Numbered from the stretch's first letter, positions 22,401 through 34,404 are shown. The stretch is DNA of 64,000 nucleotides from Atopsyche davidsoni (GCA_022113835.1 JAILWY010000002.1:8906501-8970500), one strand, 5' to 3'. Numbers and translations are program-made. The notes: generated by a model not told the origin, from the letters alone.

Positions 22401-23490
22401 ATCAAAAATAATACATTTAGTATTATCAAACTGAAATAATAATAAAATTATCTTCACGTATATACGGTATAATACCATCATTGTATTTTATGTAAGAATT
22501 AAATAGAAATAACACCTTTTTTCTAGTTTCGTTCAGTTTTCTTATTATATGTACTATTATTTCACCCAGCTATTGTCATGGTCGATTAAAAAGTAGATAA
22601 AAATAAATTGTATGAGAAACTGAATGAATTTTATTTTAAGCTACCAAAAGGTAGAAAAACCTCTACAATGTCGCCTCGCTTGCCTCAAAGAAAATGAAAA
22701 TATCTTAAATATATATATATGGTATATATATATATTTTGTTTTCTAATTAAAAAATAATTTTTTTGTTAATATTTCAGAGATTTATCCTCTATTCTTGAT
22801 CAATAGCTAGAGTTTCGTATTGGATATAATATTAGAAATTTGTTCCTAATAGGATAATTTATTGATTATGATTCGTATTATGCTTTTTTTATGAAATTCC
22901 TTGTTTCTTAATAAAGTGTCATTTAAATTTACATCCCCTTTAATATAATCAATAATTGACATCAATACTCTCATTCTGCAATAAATACAAGAAGCGATAT
23001 ATTATGCCGTTAGACCCGCCGGATAGCCAGACTTCCTACCACGTGTCAAAGGCTGTAAACCCTTGGTGATTTATTGATTAATTTTGATTTCAAGTACCCT
23101 TAAGGTAAAACCACCATTGTAGAATTCCAAATCACGACCTACGTTACCCCTATTGTCACCTATTTCCTTTGTGTTATATTGAGAATGTTTCACAATATAG
23201 GGTCCATTTTATACAAAAAAAGTATATATTGTACGGTTAGCCTTAGCCTCTCTTTTGTCAAAGCATTTCTTAAAGACTTCCTTCCTTTCAAATTAATTTC
23301 TTTATATTCAATTTTCTCGTTATTAAAACATTATATTAATGTAGTATTAGATATAACGTAAGGTTGTACAAATATCTCAAGTATTTTTTTTATGTTTACC
23401 CAACTACATTTTTATTATGGGGAAAGAATTATGGCATAATATACTAAATCTTAAATATTATATTACAGGATATTCAAATATTTTACCGTT
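22401..23490. other. AT-rich stretch with short (TA)n
   Basis: A short 'atatatatatat' tract lies near 22709-22736. No gene, element end or island of note was found; 22985-23110 is slightly GC-richer. Confidence 0.45.
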
Positions 23491-23760
23491 TAATACAGGC
23501 TAAAACTTGAGAATCTTATTACTGTACTCTGTACAGCGCTTACAGGGGCTGGGAATTTCCACGAGTCTTTTTCAGGAGTGGGTTCGGGGTGGCCTCTTGC
23601 ATGCTCTGCTTGCCTTTACTGTAGAAAGTTCCAACCCTCAGTATGAAGGAAACAGCGATCCGTTAGCCTCCAAAAGATATCTTCATATTCACAAAAGCTT
23701 ATCTCAAGCCTTTGTTAGAAAGACGAAGAGAGATTTTAAAGAAGTGATTTGATTACGCAA
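23491..23760 (+). other. Less AT-rich block with an 81-codon frame lacking ATG, unrecognised
   Basis: The plus strand is open from 23507 to 23752, starting at TTG not ATG. A CTTACAG-like acceptor occurs at about 23544. The peptide (rich in L, S and K) resembles no family I know and no matching donor stands out. It is probably not a gene. Confidence 0.2.
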
Positions 23761-24340
23761 AAAGAGTCTTGCGATCGATCTTTATATATTATAAGCAAAC
23801 AAATTCTAGTTAGCCATAAATTTGTGAACCGTAATTTTTTTAGGCACATGAAAAGAATATTACTCTTACTTTTTAAGTGGGTTTTGATACGTATAATTAA
23901 ATATTTCTTTTGTATACTTACAACGAATTAATTGAATAATTGACAATTTTACAATTTTATAATTTATCTCAACTGTTGATCTTTTAAACTGAAATTAAAT
24001 TCAGTAGAAATATCCTTATTATATTTGAATCGAGCATTTGTAAATATTGATTCAACAATTCTTGCTAAAAATAATTGTTAAAACTACATCCAATAGGTCG
24101 AATTTATTTTACTGTTCCATTAAATAAACAATCTAATATAAAGCAATACTTCAATGCTACTATTGTAGTTACTCGATAGAAAAAAACCTTAAAGAATAAT
24201 AAAAATAAAATCAACCAAAAAAAACAATAATTACTCTGTAGATACTAAAAGATAACCGTACCCACCCTTTACCAATATTTTAATAACTGAAAAAAAACTC
24301 AACGGTTTAATGATGACTTTTTAAAATATCAAAATACAAT
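23761..24340. other. AT-rich stretch, nothing recognised
   Basis: Short frames only; no boundary features. Confidence 0.5.
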
Positions 24341-24760
24341 AGCTGCATCGTCGAATCCAGGAGTAATTTATCACAGTTTCATCGCCCGAGAATCAAGCTA
24401 ATTACCTAAAGCCGATCTCCCCCGCCCTACAGTTGGAGAAATAGAGCCATTATATATCAGAGCAGGAGCGGAAGTCTCAAGGTAGAGATTCACAAACGAG
24501 TCTGGCTGCATCTTAAATCACAGCCCTCTCGGCGTGCATTGTTCTACAAATTGCAAAGGAAGCTGGCGGGCCCGCAGATCGCGCGGCATTTTGTGCTCAC
24601 GACAATTACTGGCTGGTGTAAGTTCACCCTTATAAACGAGGGAACAGCCCCGTAACCCTCTGGGGCGGTTTTCTGTATTTATGCATCACCTACCGTAGAT
24701 GGTGTTTAGACTTAATTAAAGAGTCGAGTTTACGCTGTTCCCCTAAAAACACACTTTTCT
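24341..24760. other. GC-richer island cluster (candidate regulatory DNA)
   Basis: Several blocks (24355-24440, 24470-24600, 24640-24740) are less AT-rich, with homeodomain-like TAATTA words embedded ('agctaattacc'). Stops occur in all frames. Confidence 0.35.
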
Positions 24761-25074
24761 ATTTATGTTTTTTTAACCTCTGATGGGATAATAAACCTTT
24801 TTATACGCACCATTTGGGTAAATATAATTAAATTTATTTTTTGTTAAAAATAATTAAGAGCATTGCAGACTTCTAAAATGAACGATTCTACATATTTTTT
24901 TGATTATATCAATGGTAAAAAATATTGAATTCAATTTCAATAAAAATAGTGCTTGTTTCATCTTGTTTCTTTAAACAAAAATACGTGGTTTTTTTTTTAA
25001 GGTAAAAATATAAAATACCTCAAAACGTTTTTGACAAATTTCACTTGTCGAATGAAATGAAAAAAATGGCTAAG
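24761..25074. other. AT-rich stretch, nothing recognised
   Basis: Poly(T) and A-rich runs; no feature. Confidence 0.5.
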
Positions 25075-25420
25075 GCTCGCGATGTAGCTACCCCCGCCCC
25101 AGCCCTTGCCACGAGCCTCCCCGCCCCTCCCTGCCCCGCCCCGCCCACGCCTCTCGCTAGATTAGCCTCGGACTGTTTGTGATATGATTAATTTCGGTCG
25201 TGGCGAATGTAGCACGAAAAGAAAGCGTTAGGGCGCCGCCCTCGAGACGGACCATCGGAACTTATGGCCGAGGTGTAATGACGCCGGAGCCGCCCACACT
25301 CGAGCCCACCCCCGGTCAGCGGTCTGTACATTTTCAAATTATTTATTTCATGAACCGTGTATTACCAAACACAACCAAAAACCATTATTTTACGGTTCAA
25401 ATAGGACGACTGTAGAGTTA
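25075..25420. other. C-rich tract and GC-rich island
   Basis: The stretch 25088-25150 is strongly C-rich ('cccgccccag', 'cctgccccgccccgcccac'), so the minus strand is G-run-rich. It is followed by a GC-richer block to about 25330 with a 71-codon plus frame starting at a non-ATG codon, which looks compositional. Confidence 0.35.
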
Positions 25421-25808
25421 AACTTCTTACCATTTTTTATATAAAACATTAGTGCTCTCATTAAAAGTTAATAATAAATAATCTGCGTGTATCAAAAAAA
25501 AATGTTTATGAATATTGTGGATTTCACGCCTATTTTAAATTTCGGTATTTTTTTTTTAAATTGCTTAATTCCACAGAGTTATAAAAACGTTTGATTATAT
25601 CAAGACGCTTCAAATGTACAGATTCATAATTAAATTTACAAATAATGAATTTAAAATTAACATTTCATAAAACACCCACTCAGTGTGCTAATATTAATTC
25701 GTGATGAAAAATGGTTTACATACTGGATAAAATTTGTTTCAAAATGTTCTTTTATTGATCAATAATTTGTCATTTTTAATAGAAATTAAAATAAACCGTA
25801 CTCTTTGT

Positions 25809-25812
<4 letters not shown>
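25421..25812. other. AT-rich stretch, nothing recognised
   Basis: No exon or element boundary was recognised. Confidence 0.5.

Positions 25813-25879
<67 letters not shown>
25813..25879. repeat. (TA)n microsatellite, about 33 units
   Basis: An uninterrupted alternating TA tract. No mobile-element boundary is attached that I can recognise. Confidence 0.97.
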
Positions 25880-25882
<3 letters not shown>

Positions 25883-27160
25883 GCGCAAAGTAATATATTT
25901 ATATTATTGTTCTTAATAAACTAACAAAGTTATTATTTAAAACTGTGATGATGTTATTAATAACGTTTATAGACCCATTGTAGTGCTTTTTATTATATCA
26001 AAAACTGTTTATTTGCTGGATAAATAGTTTTTAAATTGAAATGCTGTATTTTATTTATATTAAAATTATTTATTTATTTCCAATGTAACTGCAATCGACT
26101 AAAACGTGCATTACGGATTAAAAATAAAAATATAAGTCCGATTTATAAAACCTTTAAATGAATTTATGTTCATATATATTTTTATATATTACCTACTGCC
26201 TTTAAAATATTTCGGAATATGCCATAAAAATCAAAATTCACTTTTATTTCAATAACCTTACTATACTAAATTGAATTTAAACTTATCTTTACAGATCAAA
26301 TAAATTTATTGTGCAAGAAAATATTTTTAATTTATGAAAATACATTTTAGAATAAATCACGCAAATTTACTCGCATCGCGTGCCGAAGCAAAGTTACACA
26401 AGATTAGTCAACTAACTTTAATTCTGAGGTCAAATTACCAACAAACTGTTAACTTACGCATACAAATAATGCCTTTGATTCTGACGTTAGCTCCTATCGC
26501 AATCTAATGAATCACCATACAAAGTCTTACATACACCGTGTATCTTTACATACTAAATCCAGGTACACCATCACTCGCCCCGACGTTGATACGCCCAGGG
26601 GCGCTCGTGTTGACTGACACCAAATATTGATTAATCAAAAAAATAACGTTATTATTGTACCACAAATTATTTATTATATTTCGGTGTAATTTCATAGAAA
26701 TAACGATAAGCCCTTGAACTCGATTTCAAAAATAATACAATATTAGCCTAGCTAAAACAACTTGTAAAATTACAATATTGCTGAGTTTGAAATTCTCAAT
26801 ATTCAGTAAAATAATTTTGATTATTCCGTCATTTATAAAATTTAACTGCGCTTGCAAAGAAAAAATTGAGGCGTTTAATATGTGGTTTAATACCATGGAT
26901 TGATTACGTCACAAATGAACAGAATGAAACTCATGACGATAGTATAATAGAATAAAAGTACGGTCTTCAATTTTGGCCATATATTTCGAAACAATAAATA
27001 TAGCATCCTACAGCTGACTTTCGTAGGAAAAATTGAAAGAAAAGTGGATATTTGATGGAGAAAACTTACGTGGATGTGGAACTTATGCCAGTAGCCGGAA
27101 GTACGGTCGAATTAGTGAGACTGGTCCAGGATATAATTATATTCGATAAAATTGTCACCA
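25880..27160. other. AT-rich stretch, nothing recognised
   Basis: A slightly GC-richer patch near 26560-26620 includes 'cgccccgacgttgatacgcc'. No gene was found. The 84-codon frame at 27052-27306 crosses into the duplicated segment and has no recognisable domain. Confidence 0.45.
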
Positions 27161-27410
27161 ACCTTGTTAAATCGCGTATAAGGAGAGACACTAATGGAAT
27201 AAAGTTACAACTAAGTGTTATATTTAAAATTAAAATTATTAAAGCAGTAATCTTCGTGTATTTTGGTTATCACGAAAAGGTTTTCATGAATAAATTTATA
27301 TCATAAGTTGTTTCTCGTATCTGCCGGTTAAAATATTTAGAAATTCAACACCGTTACTCATGGAGTGTGTTTTCATGACAAAACCATGTTCATCCAGCAA
27401 ACAAACACCA
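27161..27410. repeat. Tandem duplication, copy 1
   Basis: The segment starting 'accaaccttgttaaatcgcg', through 'agcagtaatcttcgtgtatt' and 'atctgccggttaaaatattt' to 'ccagcaaacaaacacc', is followed directly by a second copy at 27411-27600 in the same orientation. Confidence 0.85.
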
Positions 27411-27600
27411 CCAACCTTGTTAAATCTCATATAAGGAGATACACTAATTTAAAATTAAAATTGTTAAAGCAGTAATCTTCGTGTATTTTGGTTATAAGTT
27501 ATTTCTCGTATCTGCCGGTTAAAATATTTAGAAATTCAACACCGTTACTCATGGAGTGTGTTTTCATGACAAAACCATGTTCACCCAGCAAACAAACACC
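27411..27600. repeat. Tandem duplication, copy 2
   Basis: Second copy of the preceding segment, with internal deletions of the parts corresponding to 'taatggaataaagttacaac' and 'cacgaaaaggttttcatgaa'. The last 100 bp are almost identical to copy 1, so the event is relatively recent. Confidence 0.85.
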
Positions 27601-27880
27601 TAGGCGTATTATATTCCGTGACCGCGGAGCGTCACTTCGCCCGGCGCGCCCGCGGGCAGGAACCCCCTGGCTGGCACCCCCGGGTTGGCACCCCCGGGCC
27701 GGCACCCCCGGGCTGGCACCCCCGGCCCAGCACCCCCGGCCGATAAGCACCCCCGGCGTCCTTCCGATCGGAGATCCCGCAAAGGCGAGGCTAAATAGGC
27801 TGGCAACTCCGCGGCGGCAGATAGGCCGGTCGGCGCCGCGCATTACCGAGGTGTTATGCCGTGTGACGTTTACGTGATTT
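27601..27880. other. GC-rich island with minisatellite core
   Basis: An abrupt change from AT-rich duplication to very GC-rich sequence occurs at 27601. The core is the 15-bp repeat at about 27660-27760. Frames of 65-129 codons are open on both strands because of composition. No known domain is present. Confidence 0.4.
27660..27760. repeat. 15-bp GC-rich minisatellite, about 6 units
   Basis: Variants of 'ggctggcacccccgg' repeat in tandem, giving runs of five C followed by GGG. The unit length is a multiple of three, so proline/glycine-rich frames arise on both strands. It is prone to secondary structure on the G-rich (minus) strand. Confidence 0.85.
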
Positions 27881-29010
27881 ATGACGACTTAATGTAATGA
27901 TTTGTATTCTCGGCCGGCCGCGAGCGTGTTGTGCCAGGACTTTACTGCTGTTTGGGTCACTATGTTAGTGTTATGAAGTTGTTTTTGTTCGGCTATCACG
28001 TTTACAAATAATATACCGTGACAAAATGAAAATACAGAATAACAAACTGGCGCTCTATCAACATCGGTTATTACGTCGATATGAGGTAAATACACTTTCT
28101 CATTTTCTGTGTTTTATTGTTGTGTAAATCAAATAAAAATATACTAAATATGTATTACAAAATAACAATTCTATGCTAATAATATATCATGACGATAATA
28201 TAATAAATATTTAAAATAAAAGAGCATCCAAATACCTTTAATAGAACCTCATATTAATTGCAGCCCATACTTTTTTTTTTTTCAAATGACGATGCATTCA
28301 TCGATTGGAAAATTTTTCCGTACTACTAGTGAAACGCGCCAACAGGTTATGAACTAAAGTTATGAATTGCAGCCTCTGTAAATATGTAGGATGCACTACA
28401 TCCTTCTGTGAGACCAAAAATACGCCTAAAACTCGTTATTATATTGAACTTCTAAGCTTTGGTATTTTTTTTGGCAAAATTTTCCCATGCCTATCATATA
28501 TACGTACAATTCCAATATGTATTAAATGGCATTCGATTAATCACTGTGCTGTATCATGTTGCACCTTACTAGTGTGGGGCGTCTTTACTTGGCAATGCGT
28601 TTATTTAGAAATTGTCTTAATATTGAACCACACTTAATATTTCTGTAATTTTTCATTCAGCACATGAAAATTTAAATGTAACTATAAAATAAATTTCACT
28701 ACAGATTTCATTACAAAATTTCTTTTCAGTTTTAATTTCATCATAAGGTTTACAGGAAACGTAATGCGCTGACTCGAAATTGCTTAATTGATTCATTTTG
28801 CAACTTTAAAGATGAATCACTTTAAGAGACGTTACAATGCGACTCACTTATAATGGATAAATAGTTAAAATGGTTTACTTTAGTTCAGTATTTTTTACTA
28901 CACGGCAAACTTTATGTATGTCAACTTGCATATCGAATTAGCAAGCAGACTAATGAACTATGTTAACTGGGAGCAATGCAGATTTTGTATAACATCTTGC
29001 AGTCTTATAC
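27881..29010. other. AT-rich stretch, nothing recognised
   Basis: A 91-codon plus-strand frame at 28362-28637 starts with ATG and is cysteine-rich, but its codon use is AT-rich like the surroundings and it has no recognisable domain. I treat it as chance. Confidence 0.4.
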
Positions 29011-29064
29011 ATCACTATAAGTTACGGCGCCAGGAGTTCACATGAAGCAGGGGCAGACGTAAAC

Positions 29065-29254
29065 CTGGCTTTGTCGAAATCGTTGAACTCTCTTCAGCCA
29101 CGCTGCATACGATTCTACACACGTCTCGTAAACTCGCAAGAAAAACGACTGCTTTCTGAATCTCCCGGCGTAACCCGAATCTCCTCCTGTTTCTCGAATC
29201 TCTTCCCGAATTCCGGTCCACTCTGTTCTTCCGGGCGACGGACCTAAAATAAAC
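29065..29254 (-). other. Candidate minus-strand exon, purine-rich, unrecognised
   Basis: On the minus strand, acceptor-like sites (CATTCGCAG ending at 29255 and TTATTTTAG ending at 29244) precede a purine-rich block with 'gaagagattcgagaaacagg'. It runs to AGCCAG followed by GTTTAC, a weak donor. Two frames are open throughout, and one of them extends to 124 codons (29038-29412). The GAR-rich composition resembles exonic splicing enhancers. No domain is recognised, and a noncoding exon or chance is equally possible. Confidence 0.25.
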
Positions 29255-29412
29255 CTGCGAATGCAAAGTGACATATTTAACAATGTCGACTTACGGAGCG
29301 GTAAAAGTCTCCAAAGAAGCGCCATCGTATAAAGTGTTCCAGGAGCAGCGGCGCTGCCTGGAGTTGATATGACGTAAGCTTCGCCTTTCCAGTAATAGAT
29401 TTTAATGTCCAC

Positions 29413-29990
29413 TTAAAGAGATCGTTTCTCAAATAATAAGCAGTTTAACAACATTACCATTTTTTTTCTACGTTTATATATTTGCTTATGAATGAGTCGC
29501 CGAGCTAAAAAGCCACAATATTCAAATCAATTCATACGTAAATTTTCCGGAGACGAATTCTTCTAAAACGACCATTGGGCAAAAATTTCAATTGTCATTT
29601 GAGAGAAAAAAAATTCACGTATTTTTTTAACAAAAAAAATTATTATTCCACGTATTACTTTGAGTAGTTAATTTTCAACAAACAAAATCTATAAAATTCT
29701 CAAGATAGTTGCTTTTAATTTTATTGTTGTGGTTTTTGCGATTTATCAATATAAAAATAACGTCAATACGTACGTAATTTAACCTTTTTAGAATGCCGAT
29801 GTAAGAAACCATGTAAAGAATAAAGAAAAAATATACAATAAAGAAACGAAAAAATACTCCCACGCATTTACTAATAACGCTAAAATACGAGAAGTATGTA
29901 AGGGAATATTATTTTTTCTTTTCCATTGTTCGCAGTTATGAAGCTATTTTCAAAGTATTGATGAAAAAATGGCTAAGGTGAGTTGTAATT
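29413..29990. other. AT-rich stretch, nothing recognised
   Basis: The 62-codon minus-strand frame at 29675-29863 is hydrophobic, AT-driven and unconvincing. Confidence 0.5.
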
Positions 29991-30120
29991 ATAAGTTGGA
30001 GGGTAGCGTCACCTGTCCTCCAGGGGGTGGAGGCGCCGGGCCTGCCTTCGAGGTAACTTAATAATGCTACTCGCCGAGGAGCACAAAGGGTATTTTACGT
30101 GTAATTAAAATTTGTTCCGC
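29991..30120. other. GC-richer island
   Basis: A compact block with 'gcgtcacctgtcctccaggg' and 'ggaggcgccgggcctgcctt', an E-box-like CACCTG and a short inverted CCTCCAGGGGGTGGAGG. It appears noncoding. Confidence 0.3.
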
Positions 30121-30419
30121 CCTATCACAAAAAGAAATAACCAAAGGGTTTTTTGTCACCGAGAAAATATTGCGAAAAAATCTAATTATGGTATTTTTTC
30201 ACAAATACTCGTTACGCCTTTGTACTCCATAACCAAAGTTTATAAAACTTTGAATTCTTCGCCTATACCAATATTTTAATTTATAAAAAAATATATTGGC
30301 TAATATTTTATCCGTTTTAAAAAATATATTATTACATCATAGTAAGAAATAAATAGGCTTTCAAGTTTTCACAAATTGCACCGAAATCGAAAAAGCGTTT
30401 AATTTAAAGACTCCCTAAT

Positions 30420-30690
30420 AGACTATTAAATATTCTCCCCCAAAACCGCTCAAAACAAAAGCTGTGAAACCGCAAGCCAATTTTTTTTTATTTTCCCCGC
30501 AGCAACTAAATTTCCCGCTTCTCGTATCCATTTTAAAAGCTGGCAACACCACAGCCTTGCCGGGGCGCCGGGAACTGGGGGAGGGGTTGATCGCTTTTGT
30601 TCCGACGCATCTATTCATTTACCATCTCCTCCCGCGCCTAATCTTTGTTATCACCGACATGTGGTTCTCACTTTTGTGGGATAACATTTA
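30420..30690. other. GC-richer island
   Basis: Frames of 67 and 75 codons lie on opposite strands over the same bases, without domains. Probably a noncoding island; its centre is 'ccttgccggggcgccgggaa'. Confidence 0.3.
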
Positions 30691-31310
30691 AAGGATAAGT
30701 GCTAAAGTAACCGTTTATTCGACTTTAATTCTAAATAAACTCTTGTGAATACATAACTAAATAAACTTTGTGAATACATTACAACGTAGTTGTTCTGTGA
30801 GTGGATAATTTAAAACTTAATTTTAATGTGGGTTTCTACTGTTCTGAGTGAATCGGAAAACTTTACACTGCGTAATAATTCATAGAGCAGCACTGGAAAC
30901 TCAATATTTGACAAAAATAACTTTTTTAACCTCATTTGTCTCTTACTCGGCAAAATCACGAAAGTACTGGATCAATTACTCGATCGGACGACCGAATCAC
31001 TTTTGTCATATATTTAAGCATCTTATTGTATTTGTGAGCTGTGAATTATTGAAAGAATCGACACTGAACTAAGCCACGTTTATTCTTAGTCAAACTGTTA
31101 TAAGCCCTCGCTTTGGCCATGGTTTAGACGAGAGCTTGGTTACAGATGTATCACATGTAATCACAGTATCACTTCAGGACTATCAGACCTTGAATGATTC
31201 AAATACATTTTAAACACTTATTCAATATCATGGAAAGAAATTTCAATTTTGAATTAAGTGATTGTTAGGAATATATATATATATAAATTTATAAAATGAA
31301 ATCCTCACAA
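30691..31310. other. AT-rich stretch, nothing recognised
   Basis: A tandem-like pair, 'ctaaataaactcttgtgaat' and 'ctaaataaactttgtgaata', occurs near 30731-30775. No gene was seen. Confidence 0.45.
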
Positions 31311-31990
31311 ACAAGATAATCTCACAATACATCGCCGCTCTCTCGCATAGACGAGGTACTGATCTAAAGTTGCTGCTTCCCGCTGCTATCGCTCCTCGCA
31401 TCGTTCACTAAACTTCGTTTTGTCTGCGGTTTTGTCTGTGACATCGACAACAATCTGTTCCCATCTCCGCGGACGAGTGACAGACAAAGGCGCGCTAATG
31501 GCCTCTCAAACGCGACGATTTGTTATTCAGCCCCTGGTGAGGGAAAATTCGATCATTTTTTTTATAATTAAATAGCTCCGAATGCTCCTCACGTTTGATT
31601 TGATTATAATAACGTGCATAATTGAAGCATTTTGCGCTGTAATGGGACGAGATCAAAAGGTTCTGTTGTGGTAGGCATTGTCAGGAATACTACGTAGGCG
31701 GTAATAATGGCCCGCTCACAAAGGAAGACTGGGCTCTTTCGTCGCAAGGAAAGTTGGCTAACTCCAGTTTGTTCGCGGGAAACTTTCGGGCCGATCCACT
31801 TTTATTATAATAAAGCCCGTGTTTGTTCTAGGAAGCGGTTAGCTGCCGATCATCCGCTAAATATTGCTAATGCTTTTATAATATTTTGGTATACGCTTTA
31901 GTAACAAGTTTCCTCGTCTCCCCTACTTTGTGTCTTTCGTACTTCAATATTAAAACGCAAGTTCGGGTGTCGTTTCTTTTAGCGGAGGCA
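31311..31990. other. GC-richer island cluster
   Basis: Blocks at about 31330-31540 and 31690-31860 are less AT-rich, with stops in all but one 64-codon plus frame (31707-31901) that has no domain. They resemble the other candidate regulatory islands. Confidence 0.3.
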
Positions 31991-32704
31991 CTCTTTTATC
32001 ATGATATTATGCAGATTAAAATAAATATATAAACTTTGTAACATCGGAAAGTTTCAGGGGACGGGACCGCAACGCGCCGGCGAAAATCAATGAGAGCGTA
32101 AAGAACAAACACAATTTAAGATGCTTTTGTTTGCTTACCTGTAATTGAAGAGCAATTTACCTGTTGGAGATTACCAACGTAATACACTTCGATACCAATA
32201 TCGACGCTGCCTATTATGGGCTCAAGCATGAGTATGCATACTCACAAGGAGGGTGCGATGAAATTTAAGGAAGTTTATCTATCTACAATAAACATTTAAT
32301 ATTATGCAAGTGAAGCTGATGTAATATTTATAATTGCACATTTAGTACTTTCATTTTATTTTATACGGTTGTTTATGAGCTGTAAACATGTTGTTTGTAA
32401 AAAAAAGTAGTTAAAGTTTACAAGCATATTATTGGCATATAATATAAAAAACTGTTATAATAATTAAATATACATTAATTACAGCTTATTTTCACACTTC
32501 GATAAATCAATCCTGTCATCTCTTTTATGTTTATTAGTAGATGAAAATTCCACCAAAAGCATCAGCGATTATCTAAACGACAGTTTCTGGATACTCGAGT
32601 TTAATTCGTTTAATTTTTTTATTTAGGACTTCAAAACTCAAGGATTTAACTTGTTTTTCTGTGTGAGAATCTTTTGACTGAATATTTTTATAAGCACACA
32701 ATAA
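31991..32704. other. Mostly AT-rich, nothing recognised
   Basis: A small CG-rich patch lies near 32056-32090. No element boundary occurs until the mariner remnant at 32705. Confidence 0.45.
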
Positions 32705-33212
32705 ACGAGGGTGGTCCGATAAGTACTTAGCCTACAAAAGAAAAACGAGCATTGTGGAAAAGTGGCGATTTATTTCTCAAAATAGTCTCCTTTTAGCTCG
32801 ATACACTTGACCCAGCGATGCTCCAACTTCTTTGACCCATCATACGAGATCGTCGATTTTTGTCACGTTATCCTCCGTGGTAGCCATTTTCGGGGTACCT
32901 GGGCGTGGCTCATCAAAAAATGACCACGTTGAAACTCGTTAAACCAGTTTTTGACGGTAGCCATCGAAGGAGAAGAGTCACTGTACACAGCATCCAAGCG
33001 CTCTTTGATTTCGCTCCGAGATTTCCCTTCCAAAAAGAATCGAATCACCAACCGATATAGCTTTTTTTCCATTTTTCTAAAAAACTACGAGTCCGATTCG
33101 GCTGAAATTTTGACAGTAACCGTCTATGAGAATGTACTACACGATAGTGAATCTCTCTTGCGATACTGGTACCATCGGGCGGTGAGGCTAAGTACTTTTC
33201 GGACCGCCCTCG
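32705..33212 (-). mobile_element. Mariner remnant with internal deletion, about 508 bp
   Basis: Inverted termini, cgagggtggtccgataagta at the left and 'aagtacttttcggaccgccc' at the right, enclose pieces of a transposase gene on the minus strand. A TA lies at each edge, but the exact ends are blurred. The beginning and the very end of the transposase coding region are both present and the middle is missing, compared with the roughly 1.3 kb of a full mariner. The shorter MITE at 17445-17657 shares both ends. Confidence 0.9.
32780..33072 (-). pseudogene. Mariner transposase, internally deleted
   Basis: Translation from the ATG at 33072 gives an N-terminal helix-turn-helix region with 'FFLEGKSRSEIKERLDAVY' and 'TVKNWFNEFQRG', characteristic of mariner transposase DNA-binding domains. 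The frame ends at 32863 after a few abnormal residues. A short piece of the transposase C-terminus follows (KLEHRWVKCIELKGDY, about 32785-32832), ending at a stop near 32780. The entire catalytic D,D34D region is absent, so the copy cannot encode an active enzyme. Confidence 0.88.
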
Positions 33213-33299
33213 TACGTGTTTTTTTTTAACATTCATCGAAAGTTTATTTTATTTTTTATGTAGAATAATTCAATTGTTGAAATTATCCGTAAAGTAGCG

Positions 33300-33480
33300 T
33301 AGTCAGTCATAAAGCTCAGGTACGGTCAAGTGCAGGAGCGGATCAGGCGGTAATTACCGAGCCGCCAGGGCCGCAGCTCGCCGGCCCGCTGCTGGAGACA
33401 GCCATAATTAATTTTAAAAAACTTGGGCGCTTGCGGTTCTTCCCCGGCTCTGTGCAGCGCTAGATGAAAATCGGAAGGAA
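33300..33480. other. GC-richer island
   Basis: A compact GC-rich block contains 'ggcggtaattaccgagccgc' (a palindromic GGTAATTACC homeodomain-type site at about 33349-33358) and 'gccataattaattt'. No frame. It is a plausible enhancer piece. Confidence 0.35.
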
Positions 33481-34085
33481 TTTATTAGAGGATTTGCGAA
33501 TATTAACTAAATTAAATTCTACGGACATAATGGGTTATACTGAGATTATTTTTTATGACTCCCCCAGAGCCATACGCTGGGGGTTGCGGAACAAGAGGCC
33601 TTTTTTAATTAATTATCATTTTTTGTTTTATTAAAGATACATTTGGTAAAAGGTTTTTTTAAATTTTAAATATAAACATATTTACAAACTAAAAAAGTTA
33701 CTGTAAATTGTTTTACCACAACCCAACCTTACCCGTTCATAATTATATCCATTTTTTTTTTGGAGTTTAAATTAATCGTGTCTTTTTTTTAATAAGTTCA
33801 AGGATAACTGGGATACTAAGGATAAAAATATGCTGCCTTAAATATTTAAGTATCTAGACTGATAATTATAAAATTTGATAGAAAGTAGGTTTTAAAATAT
33901 ATTTCCGGAAACGTGGAAGTTCAATGTCGACTTGCAGGTCATCCGCAGCACAAACGAAATTTCGAAGTTCCTGATATTTAATTCTTATACAATATAAATC
34001 ACATTCATTAATGTTTATTTTTATCAGAGCATTAAATTTGATACAAGTGTAGATAAAGGAAATTACAAAAAGTATCACAATCTCA
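33481..34085. other. AT-rich stretch with one GC hairpin
   Basis: The stretch 33559-33588 holds an inverted repeat, CCCCCAG ... CTGGGGG, with a nine-base loop. The rest is AT-rich without features. A 70-codon minus frame at 33866-34078 is unrecognised. Confidence 0.4.
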
Positions 34086-34300
34086 CATAACGCTAGTAAT
34101 CCTCGGCGAGATGACGAGCAGGGTCGGCGGCAGGCACGTAGGTCAGGGGCGGCGCGGGTATATTTTAATAGAATGTAAGATGAGCTGATAGCGAGCAGAG
34201 GCGCGCCGGGCGTGACTTATCGGGCCCGCAGCGGCGTGCGTGCTAATCGTGCCAAGATGGCCGCCGTCGCCATTTTTACAATGAGCGCTATCTTTCTGTA
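34086..34300. other. GC-rich island with YY1/Pho-like motif
   Basis: It contains 'gccaagatggccgccgtcgc' followed by 'cattttt' at 34251-34277, an AAGATGGCCGCC core with a GCCAT(T)TTT word close by. The arrangement is very similar to the motif at 18308. No convincing frame. Confidence 0.4.
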
Positions 34301-34404
34301 TAATACTAGCTAAATCGGCTTTCTTCACGTTTTTCCCCTTTTTTGAAATTGAAAATGCCACCGTGAGTGAAGTTGATACAAACATACACTTGAAATATGC
34401 TTAA

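Noticed and set aside
27052..27306. Possible endogenous viral or transposon protein fragment
   Set aside because: The N-terminal part looks protein-like but I recognise no family, and the second half lies in the tandem-duplicated noncoding segment.
27488..27877. 129-codon proline/glycine-rich frame
   Set aside because: It crosses a tandem duplication into a GC minisatellite, and equally long frames are open on the other strand.
28362..28637. 91-codon cysteine-rich frame with ATG
   Set aside because: It has AT-driven codon use, no signal peptide pattern or cysteine framework that I recognise, and no splice or promoter context.
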